This document shows, piece by piece, positions 48,603 through 57,532 of a stretch of DNA of 64,000 nt. A program made the position numbers and the translations under genes. Origin of the DNA: Geobacillus genomosp. 3 (GTDB lineage: Bacteria; Bacillota; Bacilli; Bacillales; Anoxybacillaceae); NCBI RefSeq assembly GCF_000445995.2, contig NC_022080.4, positions 744,001 through 808,000 on the forward strand, in the 5' to 3' direction. A model generated the notes under the pieces. That model saw only the letters and a list, made by a program, of their open reading frames with translations, ran no database searches and had not been told where the DNA came from. Numbering within the stretch: position 1 is the first letter of the stretch; each line of letters opens with the position of its first letter.

Positions 48603-49124
48603 ATGGTGGTCAAATGGTTGCGCGAACATGTTACGGCGTCGGCGTTGATGGTCGTCCTCCGCTTGTATTTAGGGTATGAATGGCTCATGGGAGGATGGGG
48701 GAAAATTACGCATGGCTTTGATGCGACCGGGTTTTTGAAAGGAGCGTTGGCGAAGGCGACCGGCGAACACCCGGCCGTGCAAAGCTGGTGGGCGGCGTTT
48801 ATCGAAAATGTGGCGCTGCCGAACGTCGGGTTGTTTAACTTCCTCGTGCCATGGGGCGAATTTCTCGTTGGATTAGCACTCATTCTCGGGTTGTTTACGA
48901 CATTTGCCGCCCTCATGGGAGCGGTGATGAACTTCGCCTTTATGTTTTCAGGCACGACGAGCACGAACCCGCAAATGGTGCTGCTGACGGTGTTCATTCT
49001 CGTCGCTGGGGCGAACGCGGGCCGCTACGGTTTGGACCGTTGGGTATTGCCGTATCTCCGTGAGCGGATGGGAAGCATGCATCGCCCGAATCATCCGCAC
49101 CGTCCGGCTGCGGCGCATAAATGA
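48603..49124 (+). CDS. DoxX-family membrane protein
   Basis: A 173-residue DoxX/thiosulfate-quinone-oxidoreductase-like membrane protein with four helices: LMVVLRLYLGYEWLMGGWGK (the DoxX N-terminal signature), FLVPWGEFLVGLALILGLF, FAALMGAVMNFAFMF, and VLLTVFILVAGANAGRYGLD. The tail is His/Pro-rich. Family roles include quinone reduction and oxidative-stress complexes; specific function here unknown. Start after GAAAGGGGAAAGGGCA. Monocistronic; an imperfect hairpin terminator follows. Confidence 0.88.
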   Translation: MVVKWLREHVTASALMVVLRLYLGYEWLMGGWGKITHGFDATGFLKGALAKATGEHPAVQSWWAAFIENVALPNVGLFNFLVPWGEFLVGLALILGLFTTFAALMGAVMNFAFMFSGTTSTNPQMVLLTVFILVAGANAGRYGLDRWVLPYLRERMGSMHRPNHPHRPAAAHK

Positions 49125-49161
49125 CCGTCGGGATGTTCTTGAAACGGGTGCGAACTCCCCC

Positions 49162-49207
49162 TTGAACGGCTGCTTCTTTCTATATGGAGGGAGCGGCCGT
49201 TCGTTTT
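49162..49207 (+). terminator. Terminator after the doxX-like gene
   Basis: GAACGGC-GCT / AGC-GCCGTTC stem, long loop, then GTTTTGTT. Confidence 0.65.
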
Positions 49208-49353
49208 GTTCACTGGCGGCGAGTGATTGAGTATATTTTTTTGAAAAAGTGTTTTATCTTTGGTTGGATCGCGTCAGTTGAGTGTTAAAACAATATTAAT
49301 ATCATTTTTATCATCTATATAATAGGAATGCTTGTTTCTATCAGACAGGATTA

Positions 49354-49395
49354 GAAGTTTTTGAACAAAATAGAAAATTTTCTGTCGAAAACTTC
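49354..49395. promoter_or_regulatory. Large dyad upstream of fixA
   Basis: GAAGTTTTTGA (49354-49364) and TCGAAAACTTC (49385-49395) are inverted repeats with 10 of 11 positions matching, enclosing a second dyad AAAAT/ATTTT. It sits 65 bases before the operon start; a candidate operator. The rest of the 335-base gap after doxX is the terminator and AT-rich promoter DNA. Confidence 0.5.
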
Positions 49396-49459
49396 AAGAA
49401 ATTTCATAATTGCGATAGAATATTTATAAAGAAAGAGAATTTATTTGGGAGGGGAAGGT

Positions 49460-50275
49460 ATGCTTCATATCGTTGCTTGCATTAAGCAAGTGCCGGATAC
49501 GAAGGTCGCCAAGATCAATCCGAAGACGAATACGATCGACCGCGCCAGTGCTCCGGCGATTTTAAACCCGTATGATGCGCATGCGGTCGAGGAAGCCGTT
49601 CGCTTGAAAAAGAAGTACGGCGGCGTTGTTTCCGTGCTGACGATGGGCCCGCCGCAAGCGGTGAAGGCGATCCGCAAGTGCATTGAGCTTGGCACTGATG
49701 AAGGATATATGATTTCCGACCGTGCGTTCGCCGGGGCGGATACGCTGGCGACGAGCTATGCGCTGGCGAAAGCGTTGGAAAAGATGGCAAGAAAGCAACC
49801 GATTGACTTGGTTATTTGCGGAAAAATGACCATTGACGGTGATACAGGCCAAGTTGGGCCAGGCATCGCCCGCCGTTTAAATATTCCCCCGCTTACAGGC
49901 GTCAACAAAGTGGTGGAAATCAACAAAGAAAAAGGGTACGCGATCGTCCACCGCAAGCTTGAAGATGGCTATGAAGTCGTGAAGTCGACATTGCCGTGTT
50001 TATTCACCGTCGAGAAAGAAATTAACGATATCTCCTTTGCCCCTTTGCCGAACATGATCAAAGCCGCACGATATCAACCGACGATTTGGACGGCCGATGA
50101 TTTGGAAAACGTTGACCGCAAACAGTTAGGATTAAAAGGTTCCCCGACGATTGTTTCAAAAATATGGACACCGCCGAAACCGAAAGGCGGCGAGATGCTT
50201 GAAGGAACGGCGGAAGAAAAAGTGGAACAGCTGCTTTCCATCATGCTGGCGAAAAAAGAGCTGTTCCCATCGTAA
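49460..50275 (+). CDS. fixA: FixA/EtfB, electron-transfer flavoprotein beta subunit (bifurcating type)
   Basis: A 271-residue EtfB. It shows IVACIKQVPDTKVAKINPKT, LNPYDAHAVEEAVRLK, SDRAFAGADTLATSYALAKAL (the RAF-GADT segment typical of the NADH-binding FixA group), and CGKMTIDGDTGQVGPGIARRL. With FixB, FixC and FixX it forms a membrane-associated complex that couples NADH oxidation to reduction of quinone and of ferredoxin/flavodoxin. The start at 49460 follows TTGGGAGGGGAAGGT. First gene of the operon, which has a dyad upstream. Confidence 0.92.
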   Translation: MLHIVACIKQVPDTKVAKINPKTNTIDRASAPAILNPYDAHAVEEAVRLKKKYGGVVSVLTMGPPQAVKAIRKCIELGTDEGYMISDRAFAGADTLATSYALAKALEKMARKQPIDLVICGKMTIDGDTGQVGPGIARRLNIPPLTGVNKVVEINKEKGYAIVHRKLEDGYEVVKSTLPCLFTVEKEINDISFAPLPNMIKAARYQPTIWTADDLENVDRKQLGLKGSPTIVSKIWTPPKPKGGEMLEGTAEEKVEQLLSIMLAKKELFPS

Positions 50276-50336
50276 AGGCGCCTTAGGGAAAAACAAGGTA
50301 GGGTCTATTCATAGTTTCTGTTCATAGGGAGGGGAT

Positions 50337-51392
50337 ATGGCCATGAACGTAAGCGATTATCAAGGGATATGGGTTTACATTGAGGTGAAAGACGGAACGG
50401 TGGCTCCGGTTTCCTTGGAGCTGCTTGGGGCTGGGCGGGCGCTCGCTGATAAGCGCGGCACCGAGCTTGGCGGAGTGTTAATTGGAAGCGGTGTCAAATC
50501 GCTCGCGCCGACGTTGTTTGCCTATGGGGCGGATGTCGTTTATGTATACGACGACCCGATTTTTGCCCATTACCGGACCGAGCCGTATATGCGCGCTTTG
50601 CTTGACTGTTGTCAAAAGTATAAACCGGAAGTGCTGTTGTATGGGGCGACGCCGACAGGGAAAGACTTGGCGAGCGCCATTGCCACTGATTTGCCGACCG
50701 GACTGACGGCCGATACGACCATTTTGGATATTGAAGAGGATACCGGGTTGTTGCTGGCGAGCCGGCCGGCGTTTGGCGGCAATATTATGGCGACGATTTT
50801 GTGCAAAAAGTACCGTCCGCAAATGGCGACGGTTCGGCCGAAAGTCATGAAGGCGCTTCGTCCCGATCCGGAGCGGACTGGCCGAATCGTTGAAGAGCAG
50901 ATCGAGCTGCATGAGGAAGAAATGCGGACGAAAGTGCTTGAAGTCGTTCGGGAAACGGTGAAAAAAGCGCGTATCGATGAAGCGGAAATCATCGTAGCCG
51001 GCGGCAAAGGAATGGGCAGCAAAGAAGGATTCCAGCTCATCCATGAGCTGGCGAATGTCCTCGGCGCTGCGGTCGGCGCGAGCCGCGATGCCGTCGAAGC
51101 CGGATGGATCAGCCATGATCACCAAGTCGGGCAAACCGGGGTGACGGTGACGCCGAAAATTTATTTCGCCATCGGCATTTCCGGTGCGATTCAACATATC
51201 GTCGGCATGCAAAATTCCGAGCTGATCATCGCCATTAATAAAGACCCGAACGCGCCGATTTTCCAGTCGTGCCATTACGGCATTGTCGGCGATGCGTTGG
51301 AGATTGTGCCGCTGCTAATCGAACGGCTGAAAGAAGAGATGCCAAAACGAAGAGCATCCGTTGATGTGAAGGAGGGGGTCCGCCATGCCTGA
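50337..51392 (+). CDS. fixB: FixB/EtfA, electron-transfer flavoprotein alpha subunit
   Basis: A 351-residue EtfA. The N-terminal domain runs to about 200, and the C-terminal FAD-binding domain has GGKGMGSKEGFQLIHELA, VGASRDAVEAGWISHDHQVG, TVTPKIYFAIGISGAIQH, and NKDPNAPIF. It holds the second flavin. ATG at 50337 or 50343 after TAGGGAGGGGAT. 61 bases after fixA; its end overlaps fixC by 8 bases. Confidence 0.93.
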   Translation: MAMNVSDYQGIWVYIEVKDGTVAPVSLELLGAGRALADKRGTELGGVLIGSGVKSLAPTLFAYGADVVYVYDDPIFAHYRTEPYMRALLDCCQKYKPEVLLYGATPTGKDLASAIATDLPTGLTADTTILDIEEDTGLLLASRPAFGGNIMATILCKKYRPQMATVRPKVMKALRPDPERTGRIVEEQIELHEEEMRTKVLEVVRETVKKARIDEAEIIVAGGKGMGSKEGFQLIHELANVLGAAVGASRDAVEAGWISHDHQVGQTGVTVTPKIYFAIGISGAIQHIVGMQNSELIIAINKDPNAPIFQSCHYGIVGDALEIVPLLIERLKEEMPKRRASVDVKEGVRHA

Positions 51393-52680
51393 AAAGTTTG
51401 ATTGTATTGTCGTTGGAGCGGGGCCGGCCGGAACGGCGTGCGCCTATGAACTCGCCAAAGCCGGGGTGAATGTGCTGCTCTTAGAGCGCGGGGAATACCC
51501 CGGGGCGAAAAACGTGATGGGCGGTGTACTGTACCGAAAAATGATGGAAGACATCATTCCGGAGTTTTATAAAGAGGCCCCCCTCGAGCGGCCGATCGTT
51601 GAGCAGCGGTTTATGTTGATGGATAAAGAGTCGGCGGTGACGTTCAGTTATAAAGGATTGGAATGGGGGCGCGAGCCGTATAACAACTTCACCGTGTTGC
51701 GGGCGAAATTTGACCAATGGTTTGCCGAGAAGGCGGTCGAGCAAGGGGCGTTGCTCGTTTGTGAAACGGTGGCGCTGGAGTGCATCGTGGAAAACGGCCG
51801 TGTCATCGGCGTCCGCACCGACCGGCCGGATGGCGAGGTGTATGCCGATGTCGTCGTGTTGGCGGACGGCGTGAACTCGTTGTTGGCGAAACAGCTCGGG
51901 TTTCACCGCGAATGGCGGCCCGATGAAGTCGCGCTCGCAGTGATGGAAATTGTCAAGCTCGATAAAAAAGTGATCGAAGAACGGTTTAACCTTGAGCCGG
52001 AGCAAGGATGCACGATCGAGCTGCTCGGCGATGCGACAAAAGGCATATTAGGAACGGGATTTTTATACACCAATAAAGACACCTTAAGCATCGGCGTCGG
52101 CACGCTCCTTTCCGGGCTGATCAAACATAAAATCAAACCGTATGAGCTGCTTGAGTATGTCAAAAACCATCCGATGATCCGCCCGTATCTCCAAGGAAGC
52201 GAACCGGTCGAGTATTTGGCGCATTTGATCCCGGAAGGCGGCTACCATTCGATGCCGAAAGTCGTCGGTGACGGCGTGCTTGTCGTTGGGGACGCCGCCC
52301 AGTTGGTCAATGCCATTCACCGTGAAGGATCGAATATGGCCATGACATCCGGGCGCCTGGCCGCGGAAACGATCATTATGGCGAAAACATACAACGATTT
52401 TTCCGAAAGCATGCTTGACCACTATCGGTTGAAGCTGATGGAAAGCTTTATCGTCCAAGATTTGAAAAAGTATAAAGACGCGACCCACCATTTTGATTCG
52501 TTCCCGCAATATTTTGAGCGGTACATTCCGCTGCTCAACCGGGCGGCGAGCCAACTGTTTACGGTCGATGGCTCTTCAAAGTGGGAGAAGCAGAAAACCA
52601 TTTGGCGTGATCTTGGCTCGGTGAAAGAGAAGCTGAAACTGGCGCGGGATGTGATGAAGGTTTGGGAGGTGATGAAGTAA
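51385..52680 (+). CDS. fixC: FixC, ETF-quinone oxidoreductase flavoprotein
   Basis: A 431-residue FAD-dependent protein. The dinucleotide motif is at the N-terminus (FDCIVVGAGPAGTACAYELA), followed by LLERGEYPGAKNVMGGVLY, the second FAD motif in GDGVLVVGDAAQLVNAIHREG (about 293-313) and SGRLAAETIIM. No Fe-S cluster is present, as expected, since FixX supplies it. It passes electrons from EtfAB to quinone. Overlaps fixB and ends in TAATG overlapping fixX. Confidence 0.94.
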   Translation: MPEKFDCIVVGAGPAGTACAYELAKAGVNVLLLERGEYPGAKNVMGGVLYRKMMEDIIPEFYKEAPLERPIVEQRFMLMDKESAVTFSYKGLEWGREPYNNFTVLRAKFDQWFAEKAVEQGALLVCETVALECIVENGRVIGVRTDRPDGEVYADVVVLADGVNSLLAKQLGFHREWRPDEVALAVMEIVKLDKKVIEERFNLEPEQGCTIELLGDATKGILGTGFLYTNKDTLSIGVGTLLSGLIKHKIKPYELLEYVKNHPMIRPYLQGSEPVEYLAHLIPEGGYHSMPKVVGDGVLVVGDAAQLVNAIHREGSNMAMTSGRLAAETIIMAKTYNDFSESMLDHYRLKLMESFIVQDLKKYKDATHHFDSFPQYFERYIPLLNRAASQLFTVDGSSKWEKQKTIWRDLGSVKEKLKLARDVMKVWEVMK

Positions 52681-52967
52681 TGGGGAATATGCCAACGATT
52701 GAGGAAAAGCAGTATTTAGTCCGCTTTAATGCCGATACGAGGTCGCATCTTCACGTCCTTGACCACGATATTTGCCTGACGAAATGCCCGGACAAAATTT
52801 GCACGATTTTCTGCCCAGCGGCCGTGTATAAATGGGAGGGAACGCGGATGCATGTCGGATATGAAGGGTGTCATGAATGCGGCAGCTGCCGCATCGGCTG
52901 TCCGTACGGAAATATTCGCTGGGAGTATCCGAGGGGCGGTCACGGGATCGTCTTTCGGTTAGGGTGA
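52680..52967 (+). CDS. fixX: FixX, ferredoxin-like protein of the Fix complex
   Basis: A 95-residue ferredoxin-like protein with Cys pattern CLTKCPDKICTIFCP (about 35-49) and CHECGSCRIGCPYGNI (about 68-83), binding one [4Fe-4S] plus degenerate second site as in FixX/ETF-QO C-termini, and the conserved WEYPRGGHGI end. It docks on FixC. The ATG overlaps the fixC stop by one base; upstream GGAGGTGATG serves as ribosome site. Confidence 0.93.
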   Translation: MGNMPTIEEKQYLVRFNADTRSHLHVLDHDICLTKCPDKICTIFCPAAVYKWEGTRMHVGYEGCHECGSCRIGCPYGNIRWEYPRGGHGIVFRLG

Positions 52968-52972
52968 TCGTT

Positions 52973-53173
52973 ATGTTCCACATCGGGGATTGCGTCGTCT
53001 TCGCCTGCGATGGGGCCAGAGGAATCGTGCTGGAAGTCAATGACCATTCGTGCCATGTGCTATGGGAAGACCGCTTCGTCAGTTGGGAGAAAAAAGAGCT
53101 GTTAACCATCGATGAAGAGTTGACGAAAAGGCAAACGATCCGCGTTTCTTCAAATGTGAACCACCCTTTGTAA
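52973..53173 (+). CDS. Small KOW/SH3-like protein downstream of fixX
   Basis: A 66-residue beta-rich protein: MFHIGDCVVFACDGARGIVL, VNDHSCHVLWEDRFVSWEKK. The G-D-x-V-x-F...G-I-V-L...V.W pattern looks like a small SH3/KOW barrel. It begins 5 bases after fixX, with AGGGTGATCGTT, so it is probably the fifth gene of the operon. Its stop lies inside the terminator stem. Function unknown. Confidence 0.65.
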   Translation: MFHIGDCVVFACDGARGIVLEVNDHSCHVLWEDRFVSWEKKELLTIDEELTKRQTIRVSSNVNHPL

Positions 53174-53187
53174 GGGTGGTTTTTTGT
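53159..53187 (+). terminator. Terminator of the fix operon
   Basis: AACCACCCTT / AAGGGTGGTT stem with three-base loop and TTTTTT. Confidence 0.92.
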
Positions 53188-53349
53188 CTATAGCGTGGAT
53201 GGCGGCCGCTGTTTTTGTCCATATAAACGGCGGCCAAGGAGCGTTAGCGGTCAATCTTTTCACCAAACTGTGGTAAGCTAGTGGAGAGGGGACGGACACT
53301 GTATGTTCCCTTCCCTCTGCAATTCTGTTTCCGGTAGGAGGAATGGGCC

Positions 53350-53616
<267 letters not shown>

Positions 53617-53728
53617 TGGAGACGGTGCATCGTTCCGTGGAACATGCAACGGAACGGGTGGTAAAGGAATAAACGAGTGCGCTATCGGTGAAATCAACCA
53701 TCAATCCGATTTAGAGGAGGGACAAACA

Positions 53729-54271
53729 ATGAACATAGTTGCCCTTGTCGGCAGCTTGCGGAAAGAATCGTATAACCGGAAACTGGCAGAGTGGATCAAG
53801 GGGCGGTACAAAGACAAATTCCAATTGGACATTGCCGATATCGGCGCTTTGCCACATTACAATCAAGATGATGAACTCAACCCGCCGGCTGTTGTAGCGG
53901 CGTTCAAGCGGCAAGTGGCGGAGGCGGACGGTATATTGATCGTAACACCGGAGTACAACTGGTCTGTTCCCGGCGTGCTGAAAAATGCGCTGGACTGGCT
54001 GTCGCGTGTGGACAAAGTGTTGGTCAATAAACCTGTGATGATCGCCGGGGTGTCAACAGGGATGATGGGAACGATCCGGGCCCAGCTTCATTTGCGTCAG
54101 ATCTTGCAAAGCCCGGGGCTGGCGGCGAAAGTGTTGCCGCCGGCCGGGAACGAAGTGCTGGTGAATGTCGCCAGCCAAAAATTCGATGAAGCGGGCAATC
54201 TCGTTGATGCCGCGACGGTGGAATTTTTGGATCAAGTGATCGGGCGGTTTATCGAATGGGTCGGGCGCTGA
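53729..54271 (+). CDS. NADPH-dependent FMN reductase (flavodoxin-like)
   Basis: A 180-residue FMN reductase of the ChrR/azoreductase type. It has the phosphate-binding GSLRKESYNRKLA (about 8-20) and TPEYNWSVPGVLKNALDWLSR (about 73-93), then VSTGMMGTIRAQLHLRQIL. It reduces quinones, azo dyes or chromate with NAD(P)H. Start at 53729 after AGAGGAGGGACAAACA; a longer frame extends back through the GH1 remnant and is rejected. Single gene with a strong terminator. Confidence 0.9.
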   Translation: MNIVALVGSLRKESYNRKLAEWIKGRYKDKFQLDIADIGALPHYNQDDELNPPAVVAAFKRQVAEADGILIVTPEYNWSVPGVLKNALDWLSRVDKVLVNKPVMIAGVSTGMMGTIRAQLHLRQILQSPGLAAKVLPPAGNEVLVNVASQKFDEAGNLVDAATVEFLDQVIGRFIEWVGR

Positions 54272-54298
54272 TGCGGCAGGCTGCTCGTGCAGAACAGG

Positions 54299-54332
54299 AG
54301 GGTGTCTCAAAAACAACGAGACACCTTTTTTT
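54299..54332 (+). terminator. Terminator of the FMN reductase gene
   Basis: GGTGTCTC / GAGACACC stem, nine-base loop, eight T. The following 247 bases to the next gene show no feature. Confidence 0.92.
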
Positions 54333-54579
54333 ACTGCGATCGATAAACATTAACCCGATTTGTACTTCCACACCTTATATGTGACTGAAGGGCAGACGGC
54401 TTTTTTTTTGCCAGTTTCTTGTTTTGTGAAATCTGCCTGTTATTCACACCGTCCGCTTCTAGCCCGAGCCGCGCCTGCCGAATGCATGATACTGCCTGAA
54501 AAATGGACGACTGTACAGGCAAGGCTATTTCGCCACACATACAATACAACAGGGAATAGGAAAAAAGGAGTGGGTCATT

Positions 54580-55386
54580 TTGGTGATTGTAGCTGCGACA
54601 AATGACCATTATGCACAACCTTTGGCCGTGATGCTCACATCGCTATTAACGCATAAAAAACCGGACTACCCGATCCATATTTATATTCTTTACGGAGACC
54701 TTTCTGCGATTAGCATGAGAAAGCTAGAAAGGACAGCCGGAAAGTTCCAAGCGCCCGTGACCTTTCTGAAGGTGGATGTTGGGCTGTTTAAAGACGTTGC
54801 GCCAGGGTCGGGAGGGCAAAAGTACATTAGCAAAGAGGCGTACTATCGGATTACGATCCCGGACTTGTTAAGCGAAGAGATCGACAAGGCGCTGTACTTG
54901 GACTGCGACATGATGGTGAAAACCGATATCTCGGAATTGTGGGAAACGAATATTGATGGGTACGATCTAGCCGCAGTAGACGAATCGCGGGTCGTCACCA
55001 AACGGGATCGGGAAATTCGCATGGCCCGTCTGTCGCTGCCGCCAGATGCGCATTATTTTAATTCCGGCTTGTTGTTGATAAACCTCAAACGATGGCGCGA
55101 GAAAAACATTTCCGCTGAACTGATCCAATTTATCAAGTCCAATCCGGATAAACTGGCGTTGATGGATCAAGATGCGTTAAACGCCGTCCTTTACAATCGC
55201 TGGCTCCGCCTTGATGATAAATGGAACTTTACCGCCGCCCATTGCCGAAAGTTCTCGCCCAAAAAAGCAGCGATCCTCCACTTTACTGGCCCCGAAAAAC
55301 CGTGGAATTCCAAAAGCCCGTTCACGAAAGAGTATTTGAAATACTTAAAAAAATCGTTATGGGAAAAACCGCTCCCGTCGGCATAA
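54580..55386 (+). CDS. GT8 family glycosyltransferase
   Basis: A 268-residue GT-A enzyme of family 8: VIVAATNDHYAQPLAVMLTSL start, KEAYYRITIPDLL, the metal-binding D-x-D in ALYLDCDMMVK (about 106-116), YFNSGLLLINLKRWR, DQDALNAVLYNRW, and HFTGPEKPW. TTG start 9 bases after AAGGAG. Retaining galactosyl- or glucosyltransferase likely. It shows about the same motifs as the GT8 half of the next gene, so the two are likely partners in one glycan. Confidence 0.88.
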   Translation: MVIVAATNDHYAQPLAVMLTSLLTHKKPDYPIHIYILYGDLSAISMRKLERTAGKFQAPVTFLKVDVGLFKDVAPGSGGQKYISKEAYYRITIPDLLSEEIDKALYLDCDMMVKTDISELWETNIDGYDLAAVDESRVVTKRDREIRMARLSLPPDAHYFNSGLLLINLKRWREKNISAELIQFIKSNPDKLALMDQDALNAVLYNRWLRLDDKWNFTAAHCRKFSPKKAAILHFTGPEKPWNSKSPFTKEYLKYLKKSLWEKPLPSA

Positions 55387-55462
55387 ACGCTTTGATGCTG
55401 ACCGTTAAGGAGAGACTGTGAAGCGTTGATACATCAATATTTCTATAGGGAGGTCGGTGCAA

Positions 55463-57001
55463 TTGTTTGAGCGTGTATCGATTCTCATCCCGTACAAACC
55501 TGATAATGGGATTCGGGACGTCAATTTCAATTGGATTAAAACTTTTTACGAAACGATGGTTCCTGAAGCGGAAATTTGCGTCGGAGTCTCGACCGATGAG
55601 CCGTTTAACCGGGCACGGGCGATTAATTTGGCGGCCAAACAGGCGACCCGAGACATCTTCGTGATCGTCGATGGCGATATTTTTTGCGATCCCGAAGTGA
55701 TGAAGGAGGTCATTCGGCATCTGCAAGATGCGCCGTGGGTCATCCCTTTCCGAAAAATCGTCAGAATCTCCGAGGAAAACTCGAAACATCTCGTAAGTGC
55801 GCCCCCGATGTGGCCGGTTGAAGTGGCGGACTTTGACATCATTCATACGTCGCCGTTCACTTATGTCGGCGGATTCAATGTCATCCCCCGCGAGCACTTT
55901 TTGGCGGTCGGCGGATTTGATGAGCGGTTTTCCGGATGGGGAGGGGAGGATGATGCGTTCAGCAGCGCCGTCAATACGTTGTGCGGCCATTATAAACGGC
56001 TTGAGCACACGATTTATCACTTATGGCATCCGGTCGTCGGCTATGAAAACAACCCGAACGGCGAGCGCAATTTACTGCTGCGGGAGCAGTACTACGAGGT
56101 GGTTGGAAACAAGGAAAAAATGAAACAAGTCCTTTCCGGCGCCGAAAGCATGTTTCAACCGGTACAAGAAGAGAACCGCAAAAAAAGCGGTACACAAGTC
56201 GAACGAAACGAGGCCATCCACATTGTGACCGTTTCCAACGACCGTTACGCTGAACCGCTTGCCGTGATGGTATATTCGCTCTTAAAAAATAAAACATCGG
56301 ACATCCCTATCCATATCCATGTCATTAACAGCAATATAAGCGAAAAGCATCAAGCGCGGCTAGCGAAACTAGCAAAAAAATATGAGGCAACAATACAGTT
56401 TCACCGCATTGACTCAACCGTGTACAGCGAGTTTGTGACATTTGCCTATTTGACGGAGGAAACGTATTACCGGATTTCCATTCCGGATTTGTTCGATGAG
56501 ACGGTGGAGAAAGTGCTCTATTTGGATTGTGACATCGTTGTCAAAAAGGACATTACGGAGCTATGGCATACAGACATTAGCGGGCATTTATTAGGCGCAG
56601 TCGAGGATCATTGGATAAAACAGTCAAGAAACGCGGATTTGTTGATGCCGGAGGAGGCCAAGTATTTTAATGCAGGTGTCCTTTTGATCAATTTAAAAAT
56701 GTGGCGCGAGCATCACGTGAAAGAAAAGGTGATCGAGTTCATTCGTACGCACCGGGACCGTATTCGGTATTGCGACCAAGATGCGCTCAATGCGGTGCTT
56801 CACGGCCAATGGCTGCCGTTGGATCCAAAATGGAATTTTCAAACATACCATTTGTACGATCCCATCCCTAAACTGAAACCGGCGATCATCCATTACACCG
56901 GGGAAAATAAGCCTTGGAACGCGAATCATCCGTTGAAAAAGTATTATTGGAAGTACAACAAAAGGTTTTGTAAACTCACTATGGAAAGACCCGACTGCTG
57001 A
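55463..57001 (+). CDS. Two-domain GT2-GT8 glycosyltransferase fusion
   Basis: A 512-residue protein. Residues about 1-225 are a GT2-like GT-A domain (VSILIPYKPDNGIRDVNFNW, IFVIVDGDIFCDP with the D-x-D, FNVIPREHFLAVGGFDERF, WGGEDDAF). Residues about 245-505 are a GT8 domain (HIVTVSNDRYAEPLAVMVYS, KVLYLDCDIVVKKD, KYFNAGVLLINLKMW, DQDALNAVLHGQW, HYTGENKPW). It may add two sugars in turn. TTG at 55463 has a 9-base spacing to GGAGG; GTG at 55457 is too close. It is 77 bases after the single GT8 gene. Confidence 0.88.
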   Translation: MFERVSILIPYKPDNGIRDVNFNWIKTFYETMVPEAEICVGVSTDEPFNRARAINLAAKQATRDIFVIVDGDIFCDPEVMKEVIRHLQDAPWVIPFRKIVRISEENSKHLVSAPPMWPVEVADFDIIHTSPFTYVGGFNVIPREHFLAVGGFDERFSGWGGEDDAFSSAVNTLCGHYKRLEHTIYHLWHPVVGYENNPNGERNLLLREQYYEVVGNKEKMKQVLSGAESMFQPVQEENRKKSGTQVERNEAIHIVTVSNDRYAEPLAVMVYSLLKNKTSDIPIHIHVINSNISEKHQARLAKLAKKYEATIQFHRIDSTVYSEFVTFAYLTEETYYRISIPDLFDETVEKVLYLDCDIVVKKDITELWHTDISGHLLGAVEDHWIKQSRNADLLMPEEAKYFNAGVLLINLKMWREHHVKEKVIEFIRTHRDRIRYCDQDALNAVLHGQWLPLDPKWNFQTYHLYDPIPKLKPAIIHYTGENKPWNANHPLKKYYWKYNKRFCKLTMERPDC

Positions 57002-57103
57002 AGTTCAATGATGTGTGTTTCAAATGGCGTTAGACAACTAGAGCCAGCGGCAAGCCGCTCTGTTTGACGCAACGGGGGCGTCTGGGGTTGGACGAGAGAA
57101 GAG

Positions 57104-57127
57104 AAAACGGCAGCAATGCCGTTTTTC
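57104..57127 (+). terminator. Terminator after the GT2-GT8 gene
   Basis: AAAACGGCA / TGCCGTTTTT stem with four-base loop. Confidence 0.85.
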
Positions 57128-57132
57128 TTGAT

Positions 57133-57330
57133 GCTCATTTATTTCACACTCTTGAAGCAACAGAACATAATTGCGGTCCACAGGCTCTTCGTATATGCCG
57201 CGTGAAATAAGCATGCCTGTTAATCCCATTAACTCCTGTTTTGCATCATGGACATGGCTGTGATACATAAACGTTCCTGACTGTTGGATGCGAAACTCAT
57301 ACGTAAAACTCCCTTTAGAGAAGGTATCAC
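57133..57330 (-). pseudogene. Fragment of a multicopper oxidase gene
   Basis: The minus strand reads DTFSKGSFTYEFRIQQSGTF, MYHSHVHDAKQELMGLTGML and DRNYVLLLQECEINEHQE, the second copper-ligand region of a multicopper oxidase (H-S-H), with stops in frame before it (57331-57336) and no continuation after it. It is only about 65 codons long. The window's end holds the tail of another multicopper oxidase. The remaining 200 bases up to the next gene hold only a palindrome and a ribosome site. Confidence 0.75.
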
Positions 57331-57482
57331 AATTTCATCATATGCTGCGGCATGTGTGGATAGTTGTTTTATGAACATAGAATACGTGCAGGTGTAAATA
57401 CAAAAAGCTGTTATCGGATGACAAGCTCTCTGTTTTCGTTCAAGCTCAGCCGGTATGTTCACTGACATGGACTAACCGGTTA

Positions 57483-57506
57483 TTTGCACACATATATGTG
57501 TACAAA
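57483..57506. promoter_or_regulatory. Palindromic operator candidate before the cupredoxin gene
   Basis: TTTG-C-ACACATATATGTGT-A-CAAA: a 14-base perfect palindrome with four-base extended arms, 27 bases before the TTG start. Confidence 0.6.
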
Positions 57507-57532
57507 TAAACATTTGCAGGAGGGATCATCCG

